Of a DNA stretch of 64,000 bases, positions 1-10,350 are shown piece by piece. A program made the translations under genes and the position numbers. How positions within the stretch are numbered: the first letter of the stretch is position 1; every line of letters begins with the position of its first letter. The notes under the pieces are model-generated. The model searched no databases, was not told the DNA's origin, and worked only from the letters and a program-made list of their open reading frames with translations. This DNA is from Raphanus sativus (Eukaryota > Streptophyta > Magnoliopsida > Brassicales > Brassicaceae). Location: contig NC_079516.1 of assembly GCF_000801105.2 (NCBI RefSeq), positions 31,640,790 to 31,704,789 on the forward strand, given 5' to 3'.

Positions 1-1004
1 TAGATCTCCGGCCTCAACTGTCGTAATGTTGGCGCGGAAAAAGAGTCGGCCGATATCCTTTTGAGATATCGAGCGATACACCTTTCGCAGCGCCGATCGA
101 TTCACCTGTAGGGATATCGATTGATGGCTTCTAGATCTGCCTAGGCGCGAGCCGAATATGAACACAAGGTCTCAAGGAGGAGCTGTCGCTCTTCTCAACG
201 GGAGACAAGCAAGCTCAAATGGATAATTCAAGATAATCAAAGATCCTAGTGATCTATGTTCTAGTTAGCTAATTTAAAACAAGCATAGGGTGCAATCCAT
301 TTGATGAGTACCACAACTTAGCAATTATAGTTTGGGGCTAATCCCACAAACCTATTTGAACCCTAGATCTAACAAGTAGACTACTCAGACATAGCTAAAC
401 AATTAATAACAATAGATAGATGAAAGAATTGCATAGATAGAATAAAGTAGAAATACAAAAGGAGATGATAAATCTCTCCAATCTCTCAAAACAAATAAAA
501 CTCTAGTCTCTCTCTCACACTCTCTGCTTTTCTCTTGAGGGTTGTCAAAAGCTTGCTTCTTTCGAAGGTTGCCGTCAAAAAACACTTAGCAGGAATATTT
601 AAGTATTTCCATTAGGTTAAAAACTCGTCAGGGGCAATCTCGTAGTTTGGTGAAGTCTTGGTGAAGTAGTCGGCTAAACCATTTCGTCATCGATATCTAT
701 CGACAACAATGGATGTGTTTCGATCGATTATAATCTTCTAGTACGCGGATCTTCTCAGCTATATCGATCGACAACTCATGATTAGTATCGATCGATTATA
801 ATCGCAATGTTGACTTCCGACTTAGTCTTGAATGGTCAACTCGGGTGTATCATCCCTTGCACTCCAAAATGCTCCAAAAACATCACTTTCTCACATAATG
901 CTCCTGAACCTGAAAACATACCTAATAGGCTAGAAAACAGATTAAATATATAATAAAATACTAGTATACTATGGTTAAAAACGGGTAAAATCCATGGTAT
1001 ATCA
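1..1004 (-). repeat. Inverted copy of the element A LTR, cut by the window edge
   Basis: Read on the minus strand from 1004, this starts TGATATACCATGG and follows the LTRs at 4769 and 58672 nearly base for base, including the TCGATCGA-rich stretch and the region of the CTCGCGCC block. About 1 kb of the roughly 1,347-bp LTR is inside the window. Positions 1005-1009 (agttc) would be the target duplication on this side. It could be a solo LTR or the end of a whole element lying to the left. Confidence 0.9.
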
Positions 1005-1297
1005 AGTTCCCAACGAGCTTGCTCACGGGCCCGCTGCACGGTCAAAGCTTGATGAGTTATCACTCTCGAAGCTGGTTACGAAGGAAGAGGATCTCCTCGT
1101 GCGGAGAAACACGTCGGCGTGGACCAAACAATCTGTTATTTCCTGCATTCCTTAGGGACGAGGAAGTCGCAATTGAGGAGACAAAAGAAGGCGATGTGTA
1201 AGATCTTCTCCTCTGAGGATTGGCCGTACAATATTCATTGTACACCGATGATATCGAAGCTCTAGGAATCCCACCTAAAGGTCAGCAGAGCAAAGGG

Positions 1298-2259
1298 TCA
1301 GAACTGCTTTCGTGACTGTTTAAGAGAAAGGAAAGCTGCCTTACCCCAGGTGCGACTGTGGCGCAAAGACATCCGGCTCATCAAAAATAGAATCCAACGG
1401 TATCGCCTGGGAATGCCCCTTGCCAGCTTCACCATAACCTCGTCAGCAGGGAATACCGGCCGAAAGATCTCTACAAAAACATTACGTAAGGTGGGATAGC
1501 AACGCAAAGGTTATCTGAAAAATAAAAAAAAAAAGAGAAGAGGGGAATACCGACGGATCGCCAAAAGAGACGGTATCGCGTAGCACCATTAACCTTCATG
1601 AACACATATCTCCTGTTCCAGAAATCGTTTGAAGGAAAACTCCCCCGGACTCCCCTAGGAGGTTCGTCTACCAAAGGCTCACCATCACGAGACCAGATCT
1701 GATAAAAATCTTTCTTGTTCGATAAGGGAAGGAAGGAGTAGAAATACAAAATTTCAGGTAGTCCGAAGAGAATACTGTGAAATTCACCCAACACTTGAAT
1801 CGCCATCAGGGTACGCCACGTTGCTGGCGTGAACTGCGAAGGAGAGACCCCAAAGTAAGACGCTACTTCCGCGACCAGGGAAGGAATGTCCCCCCTGAAG
1901 CCTGCTTCTAAGTACGCCTCGAAGATGGCTATCTCGTCGGTACCTCCATCACGAGCACGTTCAAATTCACCCGCACATCGTAGTTCCACCGAGTCGGGAG
2001 GAGAATACTTCCTGCGGATACCTATCAGATCTTCCTGCCTGATGTCCGATATCGGACCATCCTCGCCCTCATCACCAAATGAACAAAAGCGACACTGCCG
2101 CAAGGGAACCATGGGAGCGTCTTCAGTATCCACTCTTGAAGTCGCTCCTGGAGTCAGAATAGGCGAGGCGAAGGGATCACCGAACAGGTATCGAGGCCTA
2201 GCGTGACCACCGACATGGGAAGCTGGAATCGCTCCGAAGTGGGTCTGGTCGTTCGACAT
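1298..2259 (-). pseudogene. Antisense extra gene of L1, spliced, broken in a late exon
   Basis: This lies on the strand opposite to the retroelement. The start chosen is the ATG at 2259 (MSNDQTHF), about 70 bp downstream of a TATA box. A disordered N-terminus is followed by the shared helical domain (EIAIFEAYLEAGFR, then FGVSPSQ, ending RRYVFMKV). A candidate phase-1 intron (1515-1550, GT..AG, only 36 nt) sits at the site used in the other four copies. A second candidate intron is 1275-1344 (GTAAGG..TTTAG). After the first intron the frame hits a stop at 1471, while coding-like sequence (VMVKLARGIPRRYRW) continues in another frame, so a frameshift or a wrong splice choice is likely. The family resembles Pfam 'putative gypsy type transposon' proteins (PF04195) as I remember them. 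Its function is unknown. Confidence 0.6.
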
Positions 2260-2324
2260 TCTTCTCAAGCAAGGGTGATGGTTCTGACTCGGATCTATGT
2301 CATTGAAAGGTGCCAGAACATTCA

Positions 2325-2332
2325 TATATATA
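2325..2332 (-). promoter_or_regulatory. TATA box of the L1 antisense gene
   Basis: TATATATA on the minus strand, about 66-73 bp upstream of the ATG at 2259. The position matches TATA boxes before the antisense genes of K, E and M. Confidence 0.55.
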
Positions 2333-2732
2333 CCTGGAAGAATTTTCCATTTAACCACCAAAGGGGAAAGGAAAATCGGCAAAAAATGTTCAACAAGAGA
2401 AAAAGGAAGGGAGGGAAAAAATCGGAAAATCTCCTATATTTCTTTTCCGGAAAATTTCCAAAAACCGTGCCAAGGAGATCTCGCCGTCAAAGGCTATCGG
2501 CATAGCGGCTAGGGTTTCTCCTTGTTTCCTTTTTCACGATAGGGCATTCGTTCTACAGCACGGATTGAACTCCACTAAATTATCTCAATCCTCATCAAGG
2601 GTCCCGGCCTGACCCACTACAAGAAGATAAGGTACCCAAGAGATGCTCCATCCAAGGAGAAAACCATCAAGGCTCAAGAAGCACATATTATCCCTTGATT
2701 TCCACGAGAAAATCAAGGAATAAGGGGCAAAC

Positions 2733-3173
2733 TATTGGGGAAAAATATCCAGACATAAGTTTTCTCCAGCTTTCGGATAGGTCCTCGACTTCCGGACCCT
2801 TGCTCAAGGAGAAACCAGGGACCGACCCCTGCCTTAGGTCCGACGCCCTTGATCGGATCGACCCCTTGAAGCAAAATAGAAGTTTTCCGCCTAAGGAGAA
2901 ACTTCCATTTTTCCGATTATGGAAGAGTTCCATTACTTGAAGCTGACATCTACAACTATAAAAGGGGAGCCCAAACCCTAGAAGAAGGGATCGACTATTC
3001 GAGAGTAGAAGATTAGAGTTTAGGCGACAAAGACTTGGGTTTATACACCCAAACATTGTAGTCCCGATTCAAACACTCAATAACATCTTCTAGTTTACGA
3101 TTTCTCTTGCTTTCATACAAATTCTCTAGTGTTCCGTAGTACTTAAAGGATCCTACACAAAAGTACCCTAACA
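2733..3173 (+). repeat. 3' LTR of L1 (441 bp)
   Basis: It follows the purine tract directly and ends ccctaaca. The first two bases are TA, where K and the minus-strand M copy have TG, which is a point change in the terminal dinucleotide. A TATA box (TATAAAAG, 2957-2964) is present. The sequence aligns with the M LTR along its whole length. Confidence 0.85.
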
Positions 3174-3935
3174 ATATTGACTCGTCCTTGAGCTTAGATA
3201 GTGGGGGATGACGTGATCTTATATGGCCCAGATCAAAATTGGACCGGAGGCAGGAATGAACCCTAGATAGGGGTCGGACCCTGGAAGCAGATTCTGGAAC
3301 CGGGAAGCCAGAAGCTGGGGAAATATCCTCCGGGGGCAGGAATGGACCGGTCTAGAGAAGGACCCTCTGTTTGGATAGCAGAGGTTTACCCAGCTGGGAA
3401 TGCTTCTTCGCATGGATTAGCGTCTTCTGCTACATACTAGGACGTGGTTAATCCATTCCTGCTGTTGACCTTCCATACATATTGCTTTGCTCATTTCCTC
3501 CTTTCGTAGATGTCGTTTTGTGACTTTTCCTGGCTGCTCTCTGCTCCCACTTGGATGAGCCACTCTTAGTGTTTTCTGGATGTCACTTAACGACCCAACG
3601 CTTTGTCTTGGATCCTCCTTGTTATGGGCAAGTCAACGTGATTTGTTGATGCCAGTTGCCCCCTTGGTTAACGCTCAGCTCATTTGCCCCTGCTTTCCTC
3701 GTGGTCATGTATTTCTTTAGAGGTTCAAGAAGACATGTGGCCTTTGGAAATCTTTAGAGGCACGTGGCTTTAGCTTCCTTTAGAATCAGAGCCCGTAAGC
3801 TGGGATCCGGAACCTGGAAGTTTGGCTTTCTCTTCTGGTTGAGTAGTAGTGGGAAAGGGAGCTCTCTTGCTTCTCTCATTTGGTTCTGAATGAGTAGAGG
3901 ACGGCCTATAACCATCGTCACGTAGTTTAGGACTC

Positions 3936-3952
3936 CCCCTCCTTCTAGCGCC
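3936..3952 (-). other. Candidate primer-binding site of N
   Basis: On the minus strand it reads GGCGCTAGAAGGAGGGG, nearly the same as the site of E at 44632 (TGGCGCTAGAAGGAGG). The first base of the usual TGGCGC is changed. This suggests that N is a Tat element on the minus strand whose 5' LTR extends from about 3954 to 60659. Confidence 0.4.
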
Positions 3953-4360
3953 GACATATTAGGGTATTTTCTGGTAAGAGGAAGGAGACAAGTAGTCGTA
4001 GTGCTTTCTCCTGTTTCAGTGGTCGATGAACTAAGAGATCCTGCTCTTAAGATACTGCCATAAGGGTATGGGCCAGTATGTATTGTCAATGTCTTCATAT
4101 CAGCAAGGGATATTGGTCGTTAGGCAAGGGCTTCCTGTCTGTGATGAGGCCCGCATGGTCCATAATGAAGGCCGCAAGGTCTTGATGATGTATAGTCGAT
4201 GGTTTCTGGTTCTGAAGGTTTCTTCTAGGTTCTAAGTCATGGAACCGTGGAAGGTGTTAGGGATTTATAGCTGCATCCTACAATGGGGATTGCCTATGTT
4301 CCCCTCGGAAGGGGATCAAGCCATTCGTAGTTCATATATTGGAGGCGTGTAGCCTAGATG

Positions 4361-4530
4361 GGCACGTGGCCTGGAAGGCGCGGGGCCTTGTGGAGACACG
4401 AGGCCTGATAGGCACGTGGCCTTGCGGAGGCGCGGAGCCAGATGGAGGCACGTGGCCTAGAAGGCGCGGGGCCTTGTGGAGACACGGGGCCTGATAGGCA
4501 CGTGGCCTTGTGGAGGATTGGACCCCGATG
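4361..4530. repeat. 86-bp tandem duplication inside the N LTR
   Basis: The block beginning ggcacgtggcct at 4361 returns at 4447 with few changes. Each copy contains shorter repeats of the form (g)gcacgtggcct and gcggggcctt. An ORF across it on the minus strand (4332-4661) is an artefact of the repeat. Confidence 0.7.
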
Positions 4531-4768
4531 GAGGCATGTGGCCTGGTGAGAACGTGGCTCTGTAGTTGGTAGGAGTCATCTATTGTAGAGGACGCATGGT
4601 CGGAATAGATGACATGATCGTCGGTATGCTGCAATGAGCATGGAGCTTCGATATACTTCATGGAGCATGGAGTGTCCCTGCCGATGAGCTGGAGATTATA
4701 ACCTAAACCAATATATAGAGTTACAGACGTGCTGCCATGAACAAGGACGTCTTCTTGTTGGTGATGAT

Positions 4769-5688
4769 TGATATACCATGGATTTCACCCGTTTTCTACC
4801 ATGGTATACTAGTATTTTATTCTATAACTAATGTGTTTTCTAGCCTGTTAGGTATGTTTTCAGGTTCAGGAGCGTTTCGTGATAAAGTGATGTTTTTGGA
4901 GCATTTTGGAGTACAAGAGATAATACACCCGAGTTGACCATTCAAGACCAAGTCGGAAGTCAACATTGTGATAAGAATCGATCGATACTCATCCAGAGTT
5001 GTTGATCGATGTAGCAGAGAAAATCCGTGTACTAGAAGATTATAATCGATCGATACACATCTAGTGTTGTCGATCGATATCAAGGACGAAATGGTTTAGC
5101 TGACTACTTCACCAAGACTTCACCAAATTACGAGATTGCCCCTGAAGAATTTTAACCTAATGGAAATGCTTAAATATTCCTGCTAAGTGTTTTTGACGGC
5201 AAGCTTTGAAGAGTCTAAGAAACACAAGTCTTGAGAGGCAAAGCAGAGAGTGTGAGAGAGAGACTAGAGTTTTATATGTTTTGAGAGATTTGAGAGATTT
5301 GTGAACTCCATTTGTTATTCTACTCCTTATCTATGCAATTCATTTATCCATCTATTATTATGAATTGCTTAGCTATGTCTAAGTAGTCTACTTGTTAGGT
5401 CTAGGGTTTAAATATGTTTGTGGGATTAGCCCCAAACTATAATTGCTAAGTTGTGATATTCATCAAATAGATTTCACCTTAAGCTTGTTCTAGAGTAGCT
5501 AACTAGAGCATAAATCACTAGGATCTTTGATATCTTGAATTATCTGTTTGAACACTAGTATCTCCTTGGAGAAGAGCTAACCGCCCTCCTTGAGATCTAG
5601 TGTTCATTATCGGCTCGCGCCTAGGCATATCTAGAAGCCGTCGATCGATATCCCGACAGGTGAATCGATCGCCGAGCGAAATGTGTAT
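4769..5688 (+). repeat. 5' LTR of A, part 1
   Basis: It matches 58672-59590 closely. It is interrupted after 5688 by element B, and the LTR resumes at 13270. It carries several TCGATCGA palindromes. The short ORF at 4737-4937 comes from this LTR and recurs in the other copies, with no sign of being a gene. Confidence 0.95.
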
Positions 5689-7110
5689 TGATATCTTGCA
5701 TATTTACATGTTTTTAGTCTTCATATCTTGTGCATTTTGATCATATAGCTTAGAACTTAGTGTCTTTAGGATCCATATTGCATATATATGTCCCTATCAG
5801 GTGTTGGAGTATACTATGAGGTGATATGAAGTGTTTGAGAGTTTAAAAATCCAAAGAAGATGAAGAATGATGTTCAGCCAAGCAAATACTCACTTTGGAC
5901 ACGACTGGACCGGAATGGTCGAGACCGGAGTGATGAACTCGGGCATGGAAGAAGATGTGGGCGAAGACCGGGAAGGACTGGACCGGGAAGAGTAACCCGG
6001 GCGTGCAGGCCTGGACCGGAATGCCTGGACCGGGGAGAGTAGCCCGGGCGTGCAGGCCTGGACCGGAATGCATGGACCGGGGAGAGTAACCCGGGCGTGC
6101 AGGCCTGGACCGGAATGCCTGGACCGGGGAGAGTAACCCGGGCGACTGCTGGATCGGTCTGCTCAGACCGGGCCGGTTCGACCCAATTCGACCTTGGGTC
6201 ATTTAAAACATTATTTTGAAGTTCTAATTAGCCTTATCCAAGGGGCACTCTAGTCTTTTATCCTATGTATCTCTCTTTACCCTAAACCTAAAGTATAAAT
6301 ACTTTGTAATCTCTTAAGAATCACAAAACCTCTTTTGGGTGAAAGTTCTTCCCTTTTGTTCTTGTGTTCTTAAGTGTTTATAATTTCGTTTCTTGCTTTC
6401 TTAAACATGATTAAGCTTGGAAACCTCATGGGTTCAAGAGTAATCATGGTGATTAGTGAGTAATCCACTTTTGGATTCATGGGTTAGGGAGATTAAGGGT
6501 GATTAGGCTTGATCTAGGGTGTTTAGGTGTAGATCCTTCTTAATCCTTGCTAGTAGAGTGTTTTTAATGCTTCTTTAGAGCTGGCCTCTCTAAAGTTGAG
6601 TTCTAGACATTTCCCACCCACAAGGTGTTCGATGAAATGTCTGAACCAACTCTCCTAAGCTTTTAACATACTCTACCAAAGAGATTTGTTGTTAAAGGTG
6701 TTAAGATGGCTATTAGACTTGTCATTAATGATTGCTTCCTAAACATTCAACCAAAGAGATTTGATGCTTGAGTTTTGGAAGCGAATGAGCATTCATCTAG
6801 AGATAGAGTTTGTTTACTCTTGTGTCTAGGTCTATGGTAGATAGATTGATTGAAAGCTGACACCTTTAGATTAAGTTTGATCACCCAAGGTCTAAATCCC
6901 TTATCCCATGAGTTCTTCTTCTCATAATCAAAGAAAGTTTCTATCTTTATTGCTTTTTAGTATTGTTCTTAGCATAAAACCATTCACTCATTAGACTTAG
7001 ATTAAGTATAGGCTTGTATTCTCTTTGCTTTAAAATGAACTAGGAATGGATTGACATCTGAAGTACTACTTTGATTTGCATAATTGGACCCTTGAAAAGT
7101 CCTCTTATCA
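5689..7110 (+). repeat. 5' LTR of B (1,422 bp)
   Basis: It ends cctcttatca, directly before the primer site. A TATA box (TATAAATA) is at 6294-6301, so transcription probably starts about 30 bp further on. It contains a GC-rich tandem array (5969-6145). It lacks a block of about 27 bp, after the TATA box, that is present in the 3' LTR. Confidence 0.93.
5969..6145. repeat. 47-bp GC-rich tandem array in the B LTR
   Basis: Units beginning gcgtgcaggcctgg start at 6001, 6048 and 6095, with a shorter degenerate copy before them. The 3' LTR (12090-12262) also has an array of this unit. It lies upstream of the TATA box, where enhancer-like repeats of LTRs commonly occur. Confidence 0.85.
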
Positions 7111-7113
7111 AAT

Positions 7114-7126
7114 TGGCGCCGTTGCC
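7114..7126 (+). other. Primer-binding site of B (tRNA-Asp)
   Basis: TGGCGCCGTTGCC, three bases after the 5' LTR. It is complementary to the 3' end of plant tRNA-Asp(GUC), which is the known primer of Athila elements. Confidence 0.85.
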
Positions 7127-7243
7127 AATCCTAGTTTGATTTTGACATTGAGATTTGGTCACTTGCTTGAGACTAAGTCATTTTTATTATTGCTGTTTGT
7201 GATATTGATTCTCTCGCTGCAAAGCTTGGTGCATTTCAGGTGT

Positions 7244-8794
7244 ATGAACTTGAGGAGCAGAGGTTCATCAAGCCTTGTTCCAAGAGTTGAAGACATAGCT
7301 GCACTTGAGAGAGAGTTAGTACGAAAGAGAAGAGAAGAAGAGCAACAGGTTCACTTGCAGAGATTGGGGTTTGATATGGAGAACCTAACTCAACAAGAAG
7401 CTGCTCAAGCTGGTATTGGTCAAGGAGGTGCCAACCTTAGACCTCAGCGCCAGCCACAACACCCTCCACGCCAAGCTAGAGCCATCGGGGCCTACGATCA
7501 ACCTCACATCAATGGTCATAGGTTGGGAATCAGAGCACCTGCTGTGGAGAACAACAACTTTGAGATCAAGTCAGGACTGCTCAACACCATTGAGAACAAC
7601 AAGTATCCTGGTCTTGCTACTGAAGATCCTTTTGACCACTTGGACAAGTTTGATAGCTACTGTGGTTTGTCCAAGACCAATGGAGTGTCAGAAGATGCTT
7701 TGAAGCTCAGGCTCTTCCCTTTCTCTCTGGGAGACAAGGCAAGACAGTGGGAGAAGTCTCTCCCAAGCGACTCTATCACTACTTGGGATGAGTGCAAGGA
7801 AGCCTTTCTAGACAAGTTCTTCTCCATCTCCAGGACAGCTAAGATCAGGAATGAGATCTATGGGTTTCAGCAGAGGAACTTAGAAAGTTTCAGTGAAGCA
7901 TGGGAGATGTTCAAAGGCTACCAAGCTCATTGCCCACACCATGGCTTCTCCAAAGAGAGCTTGTTGAGTACCTTCTACAGGGGAGCTATACCACAGTGCA
8001 GAAACAGGCTTGATACTGCTAGCAATGGTTTCTTCTTGGGCAGGACTGAGGAGGAAGCAGAAGAGCTGGTGGAGAACATGGCTAAGAGTGACTCAGTTTA
8101 TAGTGAGGGGCATGATAGAGCCAACAGAGGTGATGATCACCAGACTAAGAGAGAGCTCAAGTCTTTGCAAGACAAGTTGGACTTTATTCTCTCCACCCAA
8201 GCTAAGCAAGAGCAAATGAACTTTGTGGGTGGTCCTAGTCAAGAAGCACCTCCTAAGGTGAATGAAGTAGATGGTTTGGAAGGGCAAGAGGAGTTGTGCT
8301 TCATCAATAGCAATAGTACTTGGTACAAAAAGGAACCTAACTTTCAGTACAACAAATACCAGCCTAGGCAAAACACACCTCCTAGTTTTGGGAACAACAA
8401 CAATCAGTCCACTCAAGCTCAAGGAAACTCTTCTCAAGCTACAGCTACTGATTCAAGTATGGAGTCAATGTTCAAGCAGATAATGGATGCTCAGTCTAGA
8501 TTAGCAAAGGACATTGGTCATGAGTTCCAAACCGTGCACTCCAAGATTGATACTAGCTATACCGAGCTGAACAACAAGTTCTTACTACTTGCCTCTCGCT
8601 TCAACGCTTTGGAGAGTCAGGTCGCCTCTATGCCATCATCTTCCAAGAGCCCAATGGGATCACTACTAGGGAAACCAGATAAGAATCCCAAGGAGTCTTG
8701 CAATGTTGTCATCTCTACTACTTCTTCAAAGATTGAGCTGAGTGATCATGAGAAAGAGGTGGATGAGATTGAAAGACTTTTGCATGGAACATAG
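7244..8794 (+). CDS. gag: Gag of element B
   Basis: Structural capsid protein that packages element RNA into virus-like particles in the cytoplasm. I chose the ATG at 7244 (MNLRSRGS) rather than the in-frame ATG at 7076, which lies inside the LTR before the primer site. The retrotransposon gag domain runs over roughly residues 120-280, with FDHLDKFDSYC, ARQWEKSLPS and CPHHGF. A Gln/Asn-rich tail follows. I see no zinc knuckle. The ORF ends at a TAG (8792-8794), but the same frame continues into the protease region, so this stop is probably a nonsense change in a gag-protease polyprotein. Its context (UAG-AUU-GUA) is not a known leaky one. Confidence 0.85.
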   Translation: MNLRSRGSSSLVPRVEDIAALERELVRKRREEEQQVHLQRLGFDMENLTQQEAAQAGIGQGGANLRPQRQPQHPPRQARAIGAYDQPHINGHRLGIRAPAVENNNFEIKSGLLNTIENNKYPGLATEDPFDHLDKFDSYCGLSKTNGVSEDALKLRLFPFSLGDKARQWEKSLPSDSITTWDECKEAFLDKFFSISRTAKIRNEIYGFQQRNLESFSEAWEMFKGYQAHCPHHGFSKESLLSTFYRGAIPQCRNRLDTASNGFFLGRTEEEAEELVENMAKSDSVYSEGHDRANRGDDHQTKRELKSLQDKLDFILSTQAKQEQMNFVGGPSQEAPPKVNEVDGLEGQEELCFINSNSTWYKKEPNFQYNKYQPRQNTPPSFGNNNNQSTQAQGNSSQATATDSSMESMFKQIMDAQSRLAKDIGHEFQTVHSKIDTSYTELNNKFLLLASRFNALESQVASMPSSSKSPMGSLLGKPDKNPKESCNVVISTTSSKIELSDHEKEVDEIERLLHGT

Positions 8795-8818
8795 ATTGTA
8801 GCAACAGCTGAAGCTCAT

Positions 8819-10066
8819 ATGGTGGATAAGGTTATGGAAAGGGTTCAGGTGCAAGTTGAAAGGAAAGTTGAAGCAACAAATCTGCAGAGAGCTGAGTCTA
8901 GGGCTGAGAAACAAGTTGAGAGGAGAGCTGACAACAAGCTGAAAGAGGTTAAGCTAGAAGAAGCCACTGAGGTTGAGCTGTCACCATATGAGGTCCCACT
9001 CCCATTTCCACAAAGGGTCCTCACCAAAGCTCAGAAGAAGGTTATCTCCAAGTTCAGGAAGGACCTAAGTGATGTTGGCGTCAACCTTCCAGAGATCTCG
9101 GGTATGCGTGAGGCTCATGTCCAAATGCTGCTCATCCAGGACATTCTCACTCACAGAGAAGAAGTATCAGAGCTCCTGAACATCTCTACACTACAGCTTG
9201 ACCCACCAGTCCCTCCAAAGTCTCTTCCTAAGCTTGGACACCAAGGGATGTTCACATTACCTTGCTCCCTTGGTCAGCTCACTCTTAAAGATGCTCTTGT
9301 TGATTCTGGTGCCAGTGTGAATGTGATCTCAATGGAGATGGTGAAGAGTATAGGGATTGCGAGTATGGAACCAGACAAGTCTTCACTACAGTTTGGGGAT
9401 TCATCTTCTACAACCCCACTTGGTATCATTAAAGACTTCCCTTTGAAGATTGGAGCATGCACCATTCCCATTGACCTCACTGTCCTTAACATGGCGACTG
9501 GGAAGAGAGTTCCTTTGGTCTTGGGTACACCTTTCCTCACAACAGTTGGAGCTTGCATTGACTTTCCCAACAAGAAGGTCACTCTTATGAATGTGAACAA
9601 AGCTGTCTCCTACCCATTACAACCTCCATTGGATGCTGGCTATTGTGGGACAATCACTTTTGGACAAGAAGCTGATAAGAAGCCCCAAGATGAAGTTTTT
9701 GTTTGTGAGACAAAAGGTCTCAATGGAGAGACTTCTAAAGAGTTGTGTGTTGAGCACTTGGAAAGTGCTAAAAAAGAGGGGATGAGTGGAGCCTCAAAGG
9801 CCACTCATGGCAAGAAGAAGATGCTGCAAGAACCTCATCCTCCACCTCTTGATATGCTCCCACACACTCTCACTCTCCATCCAATGAAGCTCAAGGATGG
9901 TGTCATTGAGTACAAGCTCAGGTGTAAGGGCAAGTCAAGGCCATTCTCACATGCAAGAGCCATCCTCAACCCTCAGCTCCAAGATGATCCAGTCAAGCTT
10001 CAAGAACTCCTCTCTCAGGTCCTCACCATCACTCTTGAAGGTGGGAAGGACCCTCCTTCTCACTAA
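8819..10066 (+). CDS. pro: Protease region of element B
   Basis: This is in the same frame as gag, 24 nt after its TAG. The aspartic protease motif LVDSGASVNVIS is near residue 160, with the flap and LVLGTPFL further on, as in retropepsins. The first 70 residues are charged and probably form a coiled coil. The ORF ends at 10066 with no reverse transcriptase after it. The listed ATG at 8819 is simply the first one past the stop; translation more likely came from the upstream gag start before the stop arose. Confidence 0.8.
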   Translation: MVDKVMERVQVQVERKVEATNLQRAESRAEKQVERRADNKLKEVKLEEATEVELSPYEVPLPFPQRVLTKAQKKVISKFRKDLSDVGVNLPEISGMREAHVQMLLIQDILTHREEVSELLNISTLQLDPPVPPKSLPKLGHQGMFTLPCSLGQLTLKDALVDSGASVNVISMEMVKSIGIASMEPDKSSLQFGDSSSTTPLGIIKDFPLKIGACTIPIDLTVLNMATGKRVPLVLGTPFLTTVGACIDFPNKKVTLMNVNKAVSYPLQPPLDAGYCGTITFGQEADKKPQDEVFVCETKGLNGETSKELCVEHLESAKKEGMSGASKATHGKKKMLQEPHPPPLDMLPHTLTLHPMKLKDGVIEYKLRCKGKSRPFSHARAILNPQLQDDPVKLQELLSQVLTITLEGGKDPPSH

Positions 10067-10313
10067 CCAAAAGAAGGAAAGTCAAGCTAGAGACTTAAAA
10101 CAAGCTCACTTGGGAGGAAGTCCCATGACTATCCCTGTACATATGTCTTTTGGATTTTCATTTAAAGACCCATGGAAGAAGGAAGGCGACCAGACTCTAC
10201 TCCTTAGACACCAATACCTCTTCTCACGCTCCATAGAGGTACTCATTCACCTTTCCTTGTATATACCATTTTCATTTGCATTTAGACTTTGTTTTGGTCA
10301 TCTCTCTCCACTT

Positions 10314-10350
10314 TTCACACAGAGACTGTGTGAATTAAGTGTGGGGGAGG
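10314..10350 (+). promoter_or_regulatory. Internal hairpin plus purine tract of B
   Basis: Arms TTCACACAG and CTGTGTGAA pair perfectly (9 bp) around the loop AGA (10323-10325). Three bases later comes agtgtgggggagg (10338-10350), nearly the same as the true polypurine tract at 11826. Element A has the same arrangement with a different but equally perfect stem. Confidence 0.75.

Larger units (their letters stand above)
1010..3173 (+). mobile_element. L1: 3' part of a Tat-lineage Ty3/gypsy element
   Basis: The segment has the usual 3' layout of Tat elements here: an antisense extra gene (minus strand), a purine tract (aaggggcaaac, 2722-2732), then an LTR ending in CA. The pol part would lie to the left but is replaced by the LTR copy at 1-1004. 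Its LTR matches in sequence and in length (441 bp) the LTR of M at 62313-62753, and its first 61 bases match the LTR stub of K, so L1, K and M are one family. Confidence 0.75.
3174..4763. other. Left segment of degenerate Tat element N
   Basis: No convincing gene. From about 3954 to 4763 it appears to continue, across element A, with 60024-60659, which ends ccccaaca as a minus-strand LTR should. At 3936-3952 a minus-strand match to a Tat primer site marks the inner edge of that LTR. The stretch 3174-3935 contains LTR-like text (aggggtcggaccctgg, aagctggggaaat) also seen near 60600 and a weak minus-strand ORF (3754-4098) that could be a gag start, but I cannot assign it. Confidence 0.4.

Noticed and set aside
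403..585. Short ORFs of 60-70 codons scattered on both strands
   Set aside because: They overlap LTRs or longer real frames, have no shared motifs, and are expected by chance.
836..1063. ORF on the minus strand, repeated at 4737-4937 and 58589-58840
   Set aside because: All three lie over the first 250 bp of the A LTR and recur only because the LTR recurs. There is no start context or domain.
3754..4098. Gag start of element N
   Set aside because: Position after a candidate primer site fits, but the sequence has no recognisable gag motif, so I left it unassigned.
8792..8800. TAG between gag and protease of B as a programmed readthrough site
   Set aside because: The context UAG-AUU-GUA is not a known leaky one, and I have no second copy to compare. 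A nonsense change is simpler.
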